NCBI GenBank assembly: GCA_947034895.1
Contig: OX344763.1
Location: forward strand, 32,549,025-32,613,024
Direction of reading: 5' to 3'
From: Rhytidiadelphus loreus
Taxonomy: Eukaryota; Streptophyta; Bryopsida; Hypnales; Hylocomiaceae
DNA length: 64,000 bases
Made by a program: the position numbers and the translations under genes. Positions 1-14,100 of the stretch are shown here, piece after piece. Each line of letters opens with the position of its first letter. Within the stretch, counting starts at the first letter, position 1. The notes under the pieces are model-generated. The model saw only the letters and a program-made list of their open reading frames with translations. It was not told the DNA's origin and ran no database searches.

Positions 1-1376
1 TTGTGTTTTCTAAAAAATTTTCTTCAAATTTTCAACCCAATTCTTCAACATAAAAAATCTTAATCCCTAAAATTCTTTAACTATGTTTTCACTAAAAACG
101 CTCCAAAATTGTCATTTCTAGTTAAGTATCAAATTAGAAGAAAAAAAATTTCAAAACATTTAACCATAGGATCTTATAGTATGCTTGTTTGAGAAGATGT
201 GGAAAAAATTTCAGAAATTTTCATTGTACAAATTGCAAGATATTAGTGTTTGAATTGACAAAAATCCTTTATTCAAGGCAAGTTGTCTACATGCTTGAAA
301 TTTTTTAGATAATTTGGAATTGTACAACACATAGAAAAAAATAGTAAATAGAATGAATTCAAAATACTAAGTTGTTAAGATTTTAGTTATGGAATTGAAA
401 AATGTCAATCCCTATGGTTTCAATGTTGTAATAAACAGTTTACATCCTATGATTTTATTTTTTTCAAAAAATATTGAAAATTGAGATAAATAAAGGACTT
501 CAAAGTTTATTTTAGAGTAGAGAATCTGTAACTACCCACAATCAAAAACTCCTCATAACTTTTGACTCATTAATCAAAATGGAATAATTTAAATCTTTCC
601 ACGTATATAGAAATCTAAAAAAACAATTTCAATTTTTTCCTTCTGAATTTTTTATAGAGAAAATAACTACATATCATACAATAACTTTTTAACCATGTCG
701 TCAAAAGTTATGAAAAATGTTGGGCCTTAAATAAAAACCTTGTCCGCATATTGTATGAAAATTTCAAAGAAAAAAAAAATTCCACTTGTAGTAAGCTGCC
801 CAAAATCACTATGTTGCCAAAAAATGCAGTTTGGTACTTTAGGGGTTAACCTTAATCTTAGTAGTGCCAAAATGTTAAGTTAAGAAGATTCAAAGGCAAA
901 AAATCTAGTGGTGGAAGGTGCAAAAAAACTTGTTTTTTTCACTTTAATGCAGATATCTAGCAATCTACATAGTCAAAGTTTTTGAAATTTCTACCACACA
1001 TTCTTATACTAGTCTAGTGTAAAATCCCATGGTTAGATGTGCAAAAAGCAAATAATTACAAAAACAAAAGAAAACAAAAGAAAATAAAGTTTTGAACCTT
1101 GCAATATAAATGATTGTTTTGAGTGTTCTTTGATAGAAAAAATGGACTTTCGGGTTAAATAACTTATTTTTGATTCAAAGATTAGTAAAGATATGCAACT
1201 TAGCTATTGCTCTTTGAATACAAATCTAGATTCCTAAACACGAAATTGCCTTTACATAGTTATACAATGTAGAAATAATTTTCAAGCACTGTGAATTGGA
1301 GATCAAAAGAGCCCTGGCTAATACATTTTGTACAAAAATAAATATATGTTACAACCACTATAAGTATGTATATCTC
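1..1376. other. AT-rich gene-free stretch with inverted repeat arms
   Basis: No gene is recognisable and all reading frames are short. Two segments, about 150-310 and about 930-1050, are diverged inverted copies of one another. Both carry the words CTAACCATRGGAT, GTGGWARAAATTTC and ATTGCWAGATAT, and the same block recurs at 63135-63260. This suggests an old foldback or dispersed repeat. Nothing else was identified. Confidence 0.5.
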
Positions 1377-1497
1377 CAATTTGAAGGGGCCAATGGACCA
1401 TTGTATTCAAATACTTTAATATTTAAACTAATTAGATTACAAAAACATTAATTTTGTCTTAGACACAACATAGAAAGTTAGTATATATTAATAGTTG
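1377..1497 (+). repeat. Relic fragment of the 1599-bp satellite unit
   Basis: About 120 bp matching the last part of the satellite unit (compare 5025-5144): GGCCAATGGACCATTGTATT, then TTTAAACTAATTAGATTAC and TTTTGTCTTAGACACAAC. It carries scattered substitutions and a small deletion. It lies in the same orientation as the main array, 2 kb upstream of it. The unit tail here and the unit head at 3547 would be contiguous if 1498-3546 were a later insertion. Confidence 0.75.
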
Positions 1498-3546
1498 ATA
1501 ATAATTTAGGAATGATGATGAGCAAAATTTCAAGAAGTAATATAAACTATGTATTTGAAAATAATACACACAATCTTATTAAATGTGAGAATGACTATTT
1601 AATCAACTCCCACTTCTTTTTTTAATATCGGAATTAAAGCCATATTAATTCATATGTCATTTAAGATTAGCATTATCTTTTTTAAATTATGTTTCATTGT
1701 GTCATTAGGACTAAAGAAAGTGTATTCTTTAACCCTGGAGCGCTCTGACGTCCATTTTCTGGACGATGAACAAATTTAGATCCTTGTTTTTGTCTCATTC
1801 TTGCTTGGATGAAAGTCATCCTATTTTTTGGTGATACTTTATCAAGTTGTTGCCCTATCCATCGGTTGGATTTGGTGTTATTAGAATATATACATTTCTA
1901 AAATTACAAATGTGGAAGTATGTCAAGTGGTCAATTTGCATTGACTTCAGTTCAAAACTAGATGTGCAAAACTGAGGTCAAAGATGTAAAGGTCACAAAA
2001 ATTTCAAAAAATCACCATATAAAGAGAACCTTATTTCAAATCCATTCCAACAAGTTTTACTTAAAAAATGATACGAGTAATATTTCACTTGTAATTGAAT
2101 TTAGAAAGAATTCTGAAATTTTCTTTTCAAAATTTATAGAAAAAGATCAGTGATAGCATTAGTAGATCTAACCCATACGGATAGAATTTAAAAATCAAAA
2201 TCTACAGCTTTCATTTGTGTACCAATTCCAAAATATTCTTCCAAATTGTAGTTTATAATGGGTTTTTCTCAAATTGTCAATTTTGGAGATGAATCTAGAC
2301 GTTTAGGGGTTAAAGAAAGCATGGACCAAAACAAGACCAAATTTTTTTCGAGCACAACAAATGAAACAACAAGGAGTTTCATGCTCTTTACATACAAAGC
2401 AATGAATATAAGAAATTCTAATTTGTCAAAAGTCATTAAATGTCATTTTTTCTAACCAAAAAGACCATGCAATACCATTTGTTTTATTTAAATGCTTATT
2501 TTCTTAAAATTTATAATAGATTGTGCTTGTCTAAACTTTACAATATCTAACAAATATTTTGTCATTATTAGAGATAAAATTTGTGACATATGCTCCCTTC
2601 CATCAAAGGAAAAAAAATATAATTCCAACTTGATTTTAGATTATCCCTAATAGTTTAAAAAATCTATATAAGATATATTAAAAATGACTTTGTTCACATT
2701 GTTTTAACTAAATTCTAATTCAAGATACAGAATTTCATTAAATCAATAGATCATAGGGACAATAAAAAAGCTAATTAAATTTATTTCCTTGAACACTCTA
2801 ACTTGACATTTTGGTATTATGTGGTTGCAACAATGCTTTTACATAAAAATCTTGAAACCACCGTGTTGATTCTTCTTCTATTGTTGAGTCACTAGCATGT
2901 GAGGCAAGAGAGGACAATAAAATATTTTGAATTTGGTGATTTTTTTATGGCTTGTAGACAAACTGATTTTATCTATTGCACGGTTGTAAGAATAAGTTCC
3001 GTTGAAGATTGGCCTAATGAATTAAAAATATTCATTGTATTTTTATGCTATAATGTGTATGACATTGACATTGACAAGTTGGCTTGTTTATTTCTTCTTG
3101 TGCTATACTATTACAATGATGTTACAACACCTATATTTTATTTCACATTTGAAAGTGAAATTGTTTTTTAATTTGTATATTTGTAACACAATTTTTATGA
3201 CATTGCCAAGTTGTCAAACTTAGTCTTTACTTCTTGTATTGTTATGCATGAAAGATGTTTTAAATTTCCAATATATAGTTGTAAGAAATGGAGAGGCATA
3301 TAAATACTTGCATTATTGTTGATTCTAGTGCAATATTGTAGCAATATTGTCATGAGTTTTTTAGTCTATTATATAAACAATGACATAAACAGAAGCACAT
3401 TGGTGATTTGGGATGCATGCATTTTGCTTCTATTGTTCTATTGTAAAAATGGGCATTACTTTAAGTGATCATTTTCAAACTTAAATAAAAGTTTCTAATA
3501 ACTAACATGAATGTCTTTTAAATTTAGAAATTGAAATTTGGCTTAT
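1498..3546. other. AT-rich interval, possible insertion between relic and array
   Basis: About 2 kb of AT-rich sequence with no convincing coding region. The longest frames (1962-2153, 2258-2455, 2899-3171 on the plus strand) are under 95 codons, have low-complexity composition and no recognisable domain. It separates a satellite tail (1377-1497) from a satellite head (3547). It may therefore be a unit disrupted by an insertion, although no terminal repeats or target duplication were found. Confidence 0.4.
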
Positions 3547-4321
3547 TTGATTCACATGTGATTTCTCTATATATGTCTATACTTGTGACTTACACAATAA
3601 AAGATATAAAATTTAAATATGTTTTTGATGCCACAAATAAAAAGAAGAACAAACACATCCAAGTTTTGTTGATTGTAAAACCTTGCTCATTGTATAATTC
3701 ATCAAAAGTTTTAAAGAAAGGAGTGAACACATTGGAATTTCTAAAGACTTGAACTTGAACTGTAAGACATATTGATTATAAATGGTCTCATTATCAAAAC
3801 ATACCAAATTTTTAAAGACCATCTAATTTGGATTAAGCATGGGCTAAAATTTTATATCCATCAATTTTGTTAAATTGGTGCAATTCCATTAAAAGAGTGT
3901 AGTAGACCTTCAAGCAAGGAAGGAAATGATTCAAATGAAATGTTTTTTAGAGTTAGAAATGGGCAATGGAGGTGGATATCCTAATTTAGTGGTGTATAAT
4001 CTTGTGTGAATGAAATGCAATTTGTTTATCTATAAACACAACAAACAAATGCATAAGAGAAAAAATGAGGTCTCTATACAACAACTAAAGCAAACCAACA
4101 ATCAACAATCATGTGTGACATTATATTTATATTTTTTTAACATTTAAAAAGTATATATTTGGGCTTTAGAGAGAACTTGGTCAAGAGTCTAGTGGCCCTC
4201 TTTGACACCCCCAATTTTTTGTAATGGCATATGGCAAATGGCTCATGGAATATTACTCATTTTAAAATAATTGACATTTGTAATAGTTGTAGCAATTGAG
4301 TGATGTCTAGTTGATGTTTTT

Positions 4322-4569
4322 TAATATTGGAATGTAATTTGTACAAGGGATTGAAGATTTCATCCGAGGCAGAAATGACTAATGGAATAATTCATTTGTT
4401 AATTTTGTCGGGTTAGAGGGTAATCTATGTACATTACCATTACTTTTTCTAATATTGGAATGTAATTTGTACATGGAATTGAAGATTTCATCCAAGGCAA
4501 GAATGACTAATGGAATAATTCATTTGTTAATTTTGTCGGGTTAGAGAGTACTCTACATTACCATTACTT
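4322..4569 (+). repeat. Internal ~125-bp direct duplication inside the satellite unit
   Basis: Two sub-repeats in tandem, about 4322-4449 and 4450-4569. Both begin TAATATTGGAATGTAATTTG and contain GATTTCATCC, AATGACTAATGGAATAATTC and TTTTGTCGGGTTAGAG. They differ by scattered substitutions and a short deletion in the second. The pair recurs in every unit every 1599 bp, so the duplication predates the amplification of the array. Confidence 0.9.
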
Positions 4570-4713
4570 CAGGCTCCATGTGTCTATTGGATAGACATAT
4601 ATTTAGATGAACTATTATGCTCATTTTGGTTTTCAGAAATGCAGCTTGGAGTCTTTAAAAGTCTCAAATTAACAAATTTAGTGCTTAATTACAATTTTCA
4701 TAGTTTACATTGA

Positions 4714-4984
4714 TTTCCACAGATAATTCTTGCCCTAACAATGATCAATTGTGCTTTGGGGGCTCAAAGTGCAAATATATTAGAGGAGATGTGGAATCAA
4801 GGACCTTGTAGACATTGCTACTTCCCTATGAGCACCATTCCTAGTGATATAGGTTGGGTTGAACATAGTACAAAGATCTGTGAGAGCATATTTTAAGATT
4901 GATGACACACAATTGACCTATAAGAAGGTTGTGGAATTCAATTCAATTCTTAACCGGGAAAGGAAGACAACAATTCTTGAATGA
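4714..4984 (+). pseudogene. Exon-like open stretch in the satellite unit, unrecognised gene fragment
   Basis: A good 3' splice site (TTTCCACAG, AG at 4721-4722) is followed by a frame open from 4714 to the TAA at 4894-4896, about 60 codons. It reads like protein, containing the strings ALGAQSANILEEMWNQGP and CRHCYFPM. A second frame, open from 4853 to the TGA at 4982-4984, continues with TYKKVVEFNSILNRER. One shift of frame near 4860-4890 would make a single ~85-codon stretch. A second possible splice acceptor (TTTTCAG) lies near 4636. I do not recognise the protein. The same sequence lies in every unit, so it is likely a captured and broken gene fragment that was then amplified. Chance open frames in AT-rich DNA remain possible, but the composition argues against it. 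Confidence 0.45.
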
Positions 4985-5144
4985 AACTTGACAACAAGGT
5001 CTTATTCTTGAAACATGTGCCATGTCCATTTGAAGTGGCCAATGGACTATTGTATTCTTGTTTTCAAATACTTTAGTATTTAAACTAATTAGATTACGAA
5101 AATGTTAATTTTGTCTTAGACACAACTTAGAAAGTTTATAATAA

Positions 5145-8100
5145 TTGATTCACATGCGATTTCTCTCTATATGTCTACACTTGTGACTTACACAATAAAA
5201 GATATAAAATTTAAATATGTTTTTGATGCCACAAATAAAAAAGAAGAACAAACACATCCAAGTTTTGTTGATTGTAAAACCTTGCTCATCGTATAATTCA
5301 TCAAAAGTTTTAAAGAAAGGAGTGAACACATTGGAATTTCTAAAGACTTGAACTTGAACTGTAAGACATATTGATTATAAATGGTCTCATTATCAAAACA
5401 TACCAAATTTTTAAAGACCATCTAATTTGGATTAAGCATGGGCTAAAATTTTATATCCATCAATTTTGTTAAATTGGTGCAATTCCATTAAAAGAGTGTA
5501 GTAGACCTTCAAGCAAGGAAGGAAATGATTCAAATGAAATGTTTTTTAGAGTTAGAAATGGGCAATGGAGGTGGATATCCTAATTTAGTGGTGTATAATC
5601 TTGTGTGAATGAAATGCAATTTGTTTATCTATAAACACAACAAACAAATGCATAAGAGAAAAAATGAGGTCTCTATACAACAACTAAAGCAAACCAACAA
5701 TCAACAATCATGTGTGACATTATATTTATATTTTTTTAACATTTAAAAAGTATATATTTGGGCTTTAGAGAGAACTTGGTCAAGAGTCTAGTGGCCCTCT
5801 TTGACACCCCCAATTTTTTGTAATGGCATATGGCAAATGGCTCATGGAATATTGCTCATTTTAAAATAATTGACATTTGTAATAGTTGTAGCAATTGAGT
5901 GATGTCTAGTTGATGTTTTTTAATATTGGAATGTAATTTGTACAAGGGATTGAAGATTTCATCCGAGGCAGAAATGACTAATGGAATAATTCATTTGTTA
6001 ATTTTGTCGGGTTAGAGGGTAATCTATGTACATTACCATTACTTTTTCTAATATTGGAATGTAATTTGTACATGGAATTGAAGATTTCATCCAAGGCAAG
6101 AATGACTAATGGAATAATTCATTTGTTAATTTTGTCGGGTTAGAGAGTACTCTACATTACCATTACTTCAGGCTCCATGTGTCTATTGGATAGACATATA
6201 TTTAGATGAACTATTATGCTCATTTTGGTTTTCAGAAATGCAGCTTGGAGTCTTTAAAAGTCTCAAATTAACAAATTTAGTGCTTAATTACAATTTTCAT
6301 AGTTTACATTGATTTCCACAGATAATTCTTGCCCTAACAATGATCAATTGTGCTTTGGGGGCTCAAAGTGCAAATATATTAGAGGAGATGTGGAATCAAG
6401 GACCTTGTAGACATTGCTACTTCCCTATGAGCACCATTCCTAGTGATATAGGTTGGGTTGAACATAGTACAAAGATCTGTGAGAGCATATTTTAAGATTG
6501 ATGACACACAATTGACCTATAAGAAGGTTGTGGAATTCAATTCAATTCTTAACCGGGAAAGGAAGACAACAATTCTTGAATGAAACTTGACAACAAGGTC
6601 TTATTCTTGAAACATGTGCCATGTCCATTTGAAGTGGCCAATGGACTATTGTATTCTTGTTTTCAAATACTTTAGTATTTAAACTAATTAGATTACGAAA
6701 ATGTTAATTTTGTCTTAGACACAACTTAGAAAGTTTATAATAATTGATTCACATGCGATTTCTCTCTATATGTCTACACTTGTGACTTACACAATAAAAG
6801 ATATAAAATTTAAATATGTTTTTGATGCCACAAATAAAAAAGAAGAACAAACACATCCAAGTTTTGTTGATTGTAAAACCTTGCTCATCGTATAATTCAT
6901 CAAAAGTTTTAAAGAAAGGAGTGAACACATTGGAATTTCTAAAGACTTGAACTTGAACTGTAAGACATATTGATTATAAATGGTCTCATTATCAAAACAT
7001 ACCAAATTTTTAAAGACCATCTAATTTGGATTAAGCATGGGCTAAAATTTTATATCCATCAATTTTGTTAAATTGGTGCAATTCCATTAAAAGAGTGTAG
7101 TAGACCTTCAAGCAAGGAAGGAAATGATTCAAATGAAATGTTTTTTAGAGTTAGAAATGGGCAATGGAGGTGGATATCCTAATTTAGTGGTGTATAATCT
7201 TGTGTGAATGAAATGCAATTTGTTTATCTATAAACACAACAAACAAATGCATAAGAGAAAAAATGAGGTCTCTATACAACAACTAAAGCAAACCAACAAT
7301 CAACAATCATGTGTGACATTATATTTATATTTTTTTAACATTTAAAAAGTATATATTTGGGCTTTAGAGAGAACTTGGTCAAGAGTCTAGTGGCCCTCTT
7401 TGACACCCCCAATTTTTTGTAATGGCATATGGCAAATGGCTCATGGAATATTGCTCATTTTAAAATAATTGACATTTGTAATAGTTGTAGCAATTGAGTG
7501 ATGTCTAGTTGATGTTTTTTAATATTGGAATGTAATTTGTACAAGGGATTGAAGATTTCATCCGAGGCAGAAATGACTAATGGAATAATTCATTTGTTAA
7601 TTTTGTCGGGTTAGAGGGTAATCTATGTACATTACCATTACTTTTTCTAATATTGGAATGTAATTTGTACATGGAATTGAAGATTTCATCCAAGGCAAGA
7701 ATGACTAATGGAATAATTCATTTGTTAATTTTGTCGGGTTAGAGAGTACTCTACATTACCATTACTTCAGGCTCCATGTGTCTATTGGATAGACATATAT
7801 TTAGATGAACTATTATGCTCATTTTGGTTTTCAGAAATGCAGCTTGGAGTCTTTAAAAGTCTCAAATTAACAAATTTAGTGCTTAATTACAATTTTCATA
7901 GTTTACATTGATTTCCACAGATAATTCTTGCCCTAACAATGATCAATTGTGCTTTGGGGGCTCAAAGTGCAAATATATTAGAGGAGATGTGGAATCAAGG
8001 ACCTTGTAGACATTGCTACTTCCCTATGAGCACCATTCCTAGTGATATAGGTTGGGTTGAACATAGTACAAAGATCTGTGAGAGCATATTTTAAGATTGA

Positions 8101-11100
8101 TGACACACAATTGACCTATAAGAAGGTTGTGGAATTCAATTCAATTCTTAACCGGGAAAGGAAGACAACAATTCTTGAATGAAACTTGACAACAAGGTCT
8201 TATTCTTGAAACATGTGCCATGTCCATTTGAAGTGGCCAATGGACTATTGTATTCTTGTTTTCAAATACTTTAGTATTTAAACTAATTAGATTACGAAAA
8301 TGTTAATTTTGTCTTAGACACAACTTAGAAAGTTTATAATAATTGATTCACATGCGATTTCTCTCTATATGTCTACACTTGTGACTTACACAATAAAAGA
8401 TATAAAATTTAAATATGTTTTTGATGCCACAAATAAAAAAGAAGAACAAACACATCCAAGTTTTGTTGATTGTAAAACCTTGCTCATCGTATAATTCATC
8501 AAAAGTTTTAAAGAAAGGAGTGAACACATTGGAATTTCTAAAGACTTGAACTTGAACTGTAAGACATATTGATTATAAATGGTCTCATTATCAAAACATA
8601 CCAAATTTTTAAAGACCATCTAATTTGGATTAAGCATGGGCTAAAATTTTATATCCATCAATTTTGTTAAATTGGTGCAATTCCATTAAAAGAGTGTAGT
8701 AGACCTTCAAGCAAGGAAGGAAATGATTCAAATGAAATGTTTTTTAGAGTTAGAAATGGGCAATGGAGGTGGATATCCTAATTTAGTGGTGTATAATCTT
8801 GTGTGAATGAAATGCAATTTGTTTATCTATAAACACAACAAACAAATGCATAAGAGAAAAAATGAGGTCTCTATACAACAACTAAAGCAAACCAACAATC
8901 AACAATCATGTGTGACATTATATTTATATTTTTTTAACATTTAAAAAGTATATATTTGGGCTTTAGAGAGAACTTGGTCAAGAGTCTAGTGGCCCTCTTT
9001 GACACCCCCAATTTTTTGTAATGGCATATGGCAAATGGCTCATGGAATATTGCTCATTTTAAAATAATTGACATTTGTAATAGTTGTAGCAATTGAGTGA
9101 TGTCTAGTTGATGTTTTTTAATATTGGAATGTAATTTGTACAAGGGATTGAAGATTTCATCCGAGGCAGAAATGACTAATGGAATAATTCATTTGTTAAT
9201 TTTGTCGGGTTAGAGGGTAATCTATGTACATTACCATTACTTTTTCTAATATTGGAATGTAATTTGTACATGGAATTGAAGATTTCATCCAAGGCAAGAA
9301 TGACTAATGGAATAATTCATTTGTTAATTTTGTCGGGTTAGAGAGTACTCTACATTACCATTACTTCAGGCTCCATGTGTCTATTGGATAGACATATATT
9401 TAGATGAACTATTATGCTCATTTTGGTTTTCAGAAATGCAGCTTGGAGTCTTTAAAAGTCTCAAATTAACAAATTTAGTGCTTAATTACAATTTTCATAG
9501 TTTACATTGATTTCCACAGATAATTCTTGCCCTAACAATGATCAATTGTGCTTTGGGGGCTCAAAGTGCAAATATATTAGAGGAGATGTGGAATCAAGGA
9601 CCTTGTAGACATTGCTACTTCCCTATGAGCACCATTCCTAGTGATATAGGTTGGGTTGAACATAGTACAAAGATCTGTGAGAGCATATTTTAAGATTGAT
9701 GACACACAATTGACCTATAAGAAGGTTGTGGAATTCAATTCAATTCTTAACCGGGAAAGGAAGACAACAATTCTTGAATGAAACTTGACAACAAGGTCTT
9801 ATTCTTGAAACATGTGCCATGTCCATTTGAAGTGGCCAATGGACTATTGTATTCTTGTTTTCAAATACTTTAGTATTTAAACTAATTAGATTACGAAAAT
9901 GTTAATTTTGTCTTAGACACAACTTAGAAAGTTTATAATAATTGATTCACATGCGATTTCTCTCTATATGTCTACACTTGTGACTTACACAATAAAAGAT
10001 ATAAAATTTAAATATGTTTTTGATGCCACAAATAAAAAAGAAGAACAAACACATCCAAGTTTTGTTGATTGTAAAACCTTGCTCATCGTATAATTCATCA
10101 AAAGTTTTAAAGAAAGGAGTGAACACATTGGAATTTCTAAAGACTTGAACTTGAACTGTAAGACATATTGATTATAAATGGTCTCATTATCAAAACATAC
10201 CAAATTTTTAAAGACCATCTAATTTGGATTAAGCATGGGCTAAAATTTTATATCCATCAATTTTGTTAAATTGGTGCAATTCCATTAAAAGAGTGTAGTA
10301 GACCTTCAAGCAAGGAAGGAAATGATTCAAATGAAATGTTTTTTAGAGTTAGAAATGGGCAATGGAGGTGGATATCCTAATTTAGTGGTGTATAATCTTG
10401 TGTGAATGAAATGCAATTTGTTTATCTATAAACACAACAAACAAATGCATAAGAGAAAAAATGAGGTCTCTATACAACAACTAAAGCAAACCAACAATCA
10501 ACAATCATGTGTGACATTATATTTATATTTTTTTAACATTTAAAAAGTATATATTTGGGCTTTAGAGAGAACTTGGTCAAGAGTCTAGTGGCCCTCTTTG
10601 ACACCCCCAATTTTTTGTAATGGCATATGGCAAATGGCTCATGGAATATTGCTCATTTTAAAATAATTGACATTTGTAATAGTTGTAGCAATTGAGTGAT
10701 GTCTAGTTGATGTTTTTTAATATTGGAATGTAATTTGTACAAGGGATTGAAGATTTCATCCGAGGCAGAAATGACTAATGGAATAATTCATTTGTTAATT
10801 TTGTCGGGTTAGAGGGTAATCTATGTACATTACCATTACTTTTTCTAATATTGGAATGTAATTTGTACATGGAATTGAAGATTTCATCCAAGGCAAGAAT
10901 GACTAATGGAATAATTCATTTGTTAATTTTGTCGGGTTAGAGAGTACTCTACATTACCATTACTTCAGGCTCCATGTGTCTATTGGATAGACATATATTT
11001 AGATGAACTATTATGCTCATTTTGGTTTTCAGAAATGCAGCTTGGAGTCTTTAAAAGTCTCAAATTAACAAATTTAGTGCTTAATTACAATTTTCATAGT

Positions 11101-14100
11101 TTACATTGATTTCCACAGATAATTCTTGCCCTAACAATGATCAATTGTGCTTTGGGGGCTCAAAGTGCAAATATATTAGAGGAGATGTGGAATCAAGGAC
11201 CTTGTAGACATTGCTACTTCCCTATGAGCACCATTCCTAGTGATATAGGTTGGGTTGAACATAGTACAAAGATCTGTGAGAGCATATTTTAAGATTGATG
11301 ACACACAATTGACCTATAAGAAGGTTGTGGAATTCAATTCAATTCTTAACCGGGAAAGGAAGACAACAATTCTTGAATGAAACTTGACAACAAGGTCTTA
11401 TTCTTGAAACATGTGCCATGTCCATTTGAAGTGGCCAATGGACTATTGTATTCTTGTTTTCAAATACTTTAGTATTTAAACTAATTAGATTACGAAAATG
11501 TTAATTTTGTCTTAGACACAACTTAGAAAGTTTATAATAATTGATTCACATGCGATTTCTCTCTATATGTCTACACTTGTGACTTACACAATAAAAGATA
11601 TAAAATTTAAATATGTTTTTGATGCCACAAATAAAAAAGAAGAACAAACACATCCAAGTTTTGTTGATTGTAAAACCTTGCTCATCGTATAATTCATCAA
11701 AAGTTTTAAAGAAAGGAGTGAACACATTGGAATTTCTAAAGACTTGAACTTGAACTGTAAGACATATTGATTATAAATGGTCTCATTATCAAAACATACC
11801 AAATTTTTAAAGACCATCTAATTTGGATTAAGCATGGGCTAAAATTTTATATCCATCAATTTTGTTAAATTGGTGCAATTCCATTAAAAGAGTGTAGTAG
11901 ACCTTCAAGCAAGGAAGGAAATGATTCAAATGAAATGTTTTTTAGAGTTAGAAATGGGCAATGGAGGTGGATATCCTAATTTAGTGGTGTATAATCTTGT
12001 GTGAATGAAATGCAATTTGTTTATCTATAAACACAACAAACAAATGCATAAGAGAAAAAATGAGGTCTCTATACAACAACTAAAGCAAACCAACAATCAA
12101 CAATCATGTGTGACATTATATTTATATTTTTTTAACATTTAAAAAGTATATATTTGGGCTTTAGAGAGAACTTGGTCAAGAGTCTAGTGGCCCTCTTTGA
12201 CACCCCCAATTTTTTGTAATGGCATATGGCAAATGGCTCATGGAATATTGCTCATTTTAAAATAATTGACATTTGTAATAGTTGTAGCAATTGAGTGATG
12301 TCTAGTTGATGTTTTTTAATATTGGAATGTAATTTGTACAAGGGATTGAAGATTTCATCCGAGGCAGAAATGACTAATGGAATAATTCATTTGTTAATTT
12401 TGTCGGGTTAGAGGGTAATCTATGTACATTACCATTACTTTTTCTAATATTGGAATGTAATTTGTACATGGAATTGAAGATTTCATCCAAGGCAAGAATG
12501 ACTAATGGAATAATTCATTTGTTAATTTTGTCGGGTTAGAGAGTACTCTACATTACCATTACTTCAGGCTCCATGTGTCTATTGGATAGACATATATTTA
12601 GATGAACTATTATGCTCATTTTGGTTTTCAGAAATGCAGCTTGGAGTCTTTAAAAGTCTCAAATTAACAAATTTAGTGCTTAATTACAATTTTCATAGTT
12701 TACATTGATTTCCACAGATAATTCTTGCCCTAACAATGATCAATTGTGCTTTGGGGGCTCAAAGTGCAAATATATTAGAGGAGATGTGGAATCAAGGACC
12801 TTGTAGACATTGCTACTTCCCTATGAGCACCATTCCTAGTGATATAGGTTGGGTTGAACATAGTACAAAGATCTGTGAGAGCATATTTTAAGATTGATGA
12901 CACACAATTGACCTATAAGAAGGTTGTGGAATTCAATTCAATTCTTAACCGGGAAAGGAAGACAACAATTCTTGAATGAAACTTGACAACAAGGTCTTAT
13001 TCTTGAAACATGTGCCATGTCCATTTGAAGTGGCCAATGGACTATTGTATTCTTGTTTTCAAATACTTTAGTATTTAAACTAATTAGATTACGAAAATGT
13101 TAATTTTGTCTTAGACACAACTTAGAAAGTTTATAATAATTGATTCACATGCGATTTCTCTCTATATGTCTACACTTGTGACTTACACAATAAAAGATAT
13201 AAAATTTAAATATGTTTTTGATGCCACAAATAAAAAAGAAGAACAAACACATCCAAGTTTTGTTGATTGTAAAACCTTGCTCATCGTATAATTCATCAAA
13301 AGTTTTAAAGAAAGGAGTGAACACATTGGAATTTCTAAAGACTTGAACTTGAACTGTAAGACATATTGATTATAAATGGTCTCATTATCAAAACATACCA
13401 AATTTTTAAAGACCATCTAATTTGGATTAAGCATGGGCTAAAATTTTATATCCATCAATTTTGTTAAATTGGTGCAATTCCATTAAAAGAGTGTAGTAGA
13501 CCTTCAAGCAAGGAAGGAAATGATTCAAATGAAATGTTTTTTAGAGTTAGAAATGGGCAATGGAGGTGGATATCCTAATTTAGTGGTGTATAATCTTGTG
13601 TGAATGAAATGCAATTTGTTTATCTATAAACACAACAAACAAATGCATAAGAGAAAAAATGAGGTCTCTATACAACAACTAAAGCAAACCAACAATCAAC
13701 AATCATGTGTGACATTATATTTATATTTTTTTAACATTTAAAAAGTATATATTTGGGCTTTAGAGAGAACTTGGTCAAGAGTCTAGTGGCCCTCTTTGAC
13801 ACCCCCAATTTTTTGTAATGGCATATGGCAAATGGCTCATGGAATATTGCTCATTTTAAAATAATTGACATTTGTAATAGTTGTAGCAATTGAGTGATGT
13901 CTAGTTGATGTTTTTTAATATTGGAATGTAATTTGTACAAGGGATTGAAGATTTCATCCGAGGCAGAAATGACTAATGGAATAATTCATTTGTTAATTTT
14001 GTCGGGTTAGAGGGTAATCTATGTACATTACCATTACTTTTTCTAATATTGGAATGTAATTTGTACATGGAATTGAAGATTTCATCCAAGGCAAGAATGA

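Larger units (their letters stand above)
3547..5144 (+). repeat. Satellite copy 1 (edge copy, diverged)
   Basis: First full unit, 1598 bp. It differs from the inner copies at several points: CACATGTGAT against CACATGCGAT, one A fewer in the A-run near 3640, a T for C near 3690 (CATTGTATAA against CATCGTATAA), and GAATATTACTC against GAATATTGCTC near 4252. The A-run change also breaks the 77-codon minus-strand frame found in the other copies. Confidence 0.9.

Noticed and set aside
5188..5421. A 77-codon minus-strand frame repeated in every satellite unit
   Set aside because: It has no recognisable domain, is Lys/Phe/Leu-rich as expected for AT-rich DNA, and is already broken in copy 1. Its repetition only follows from the repeat.
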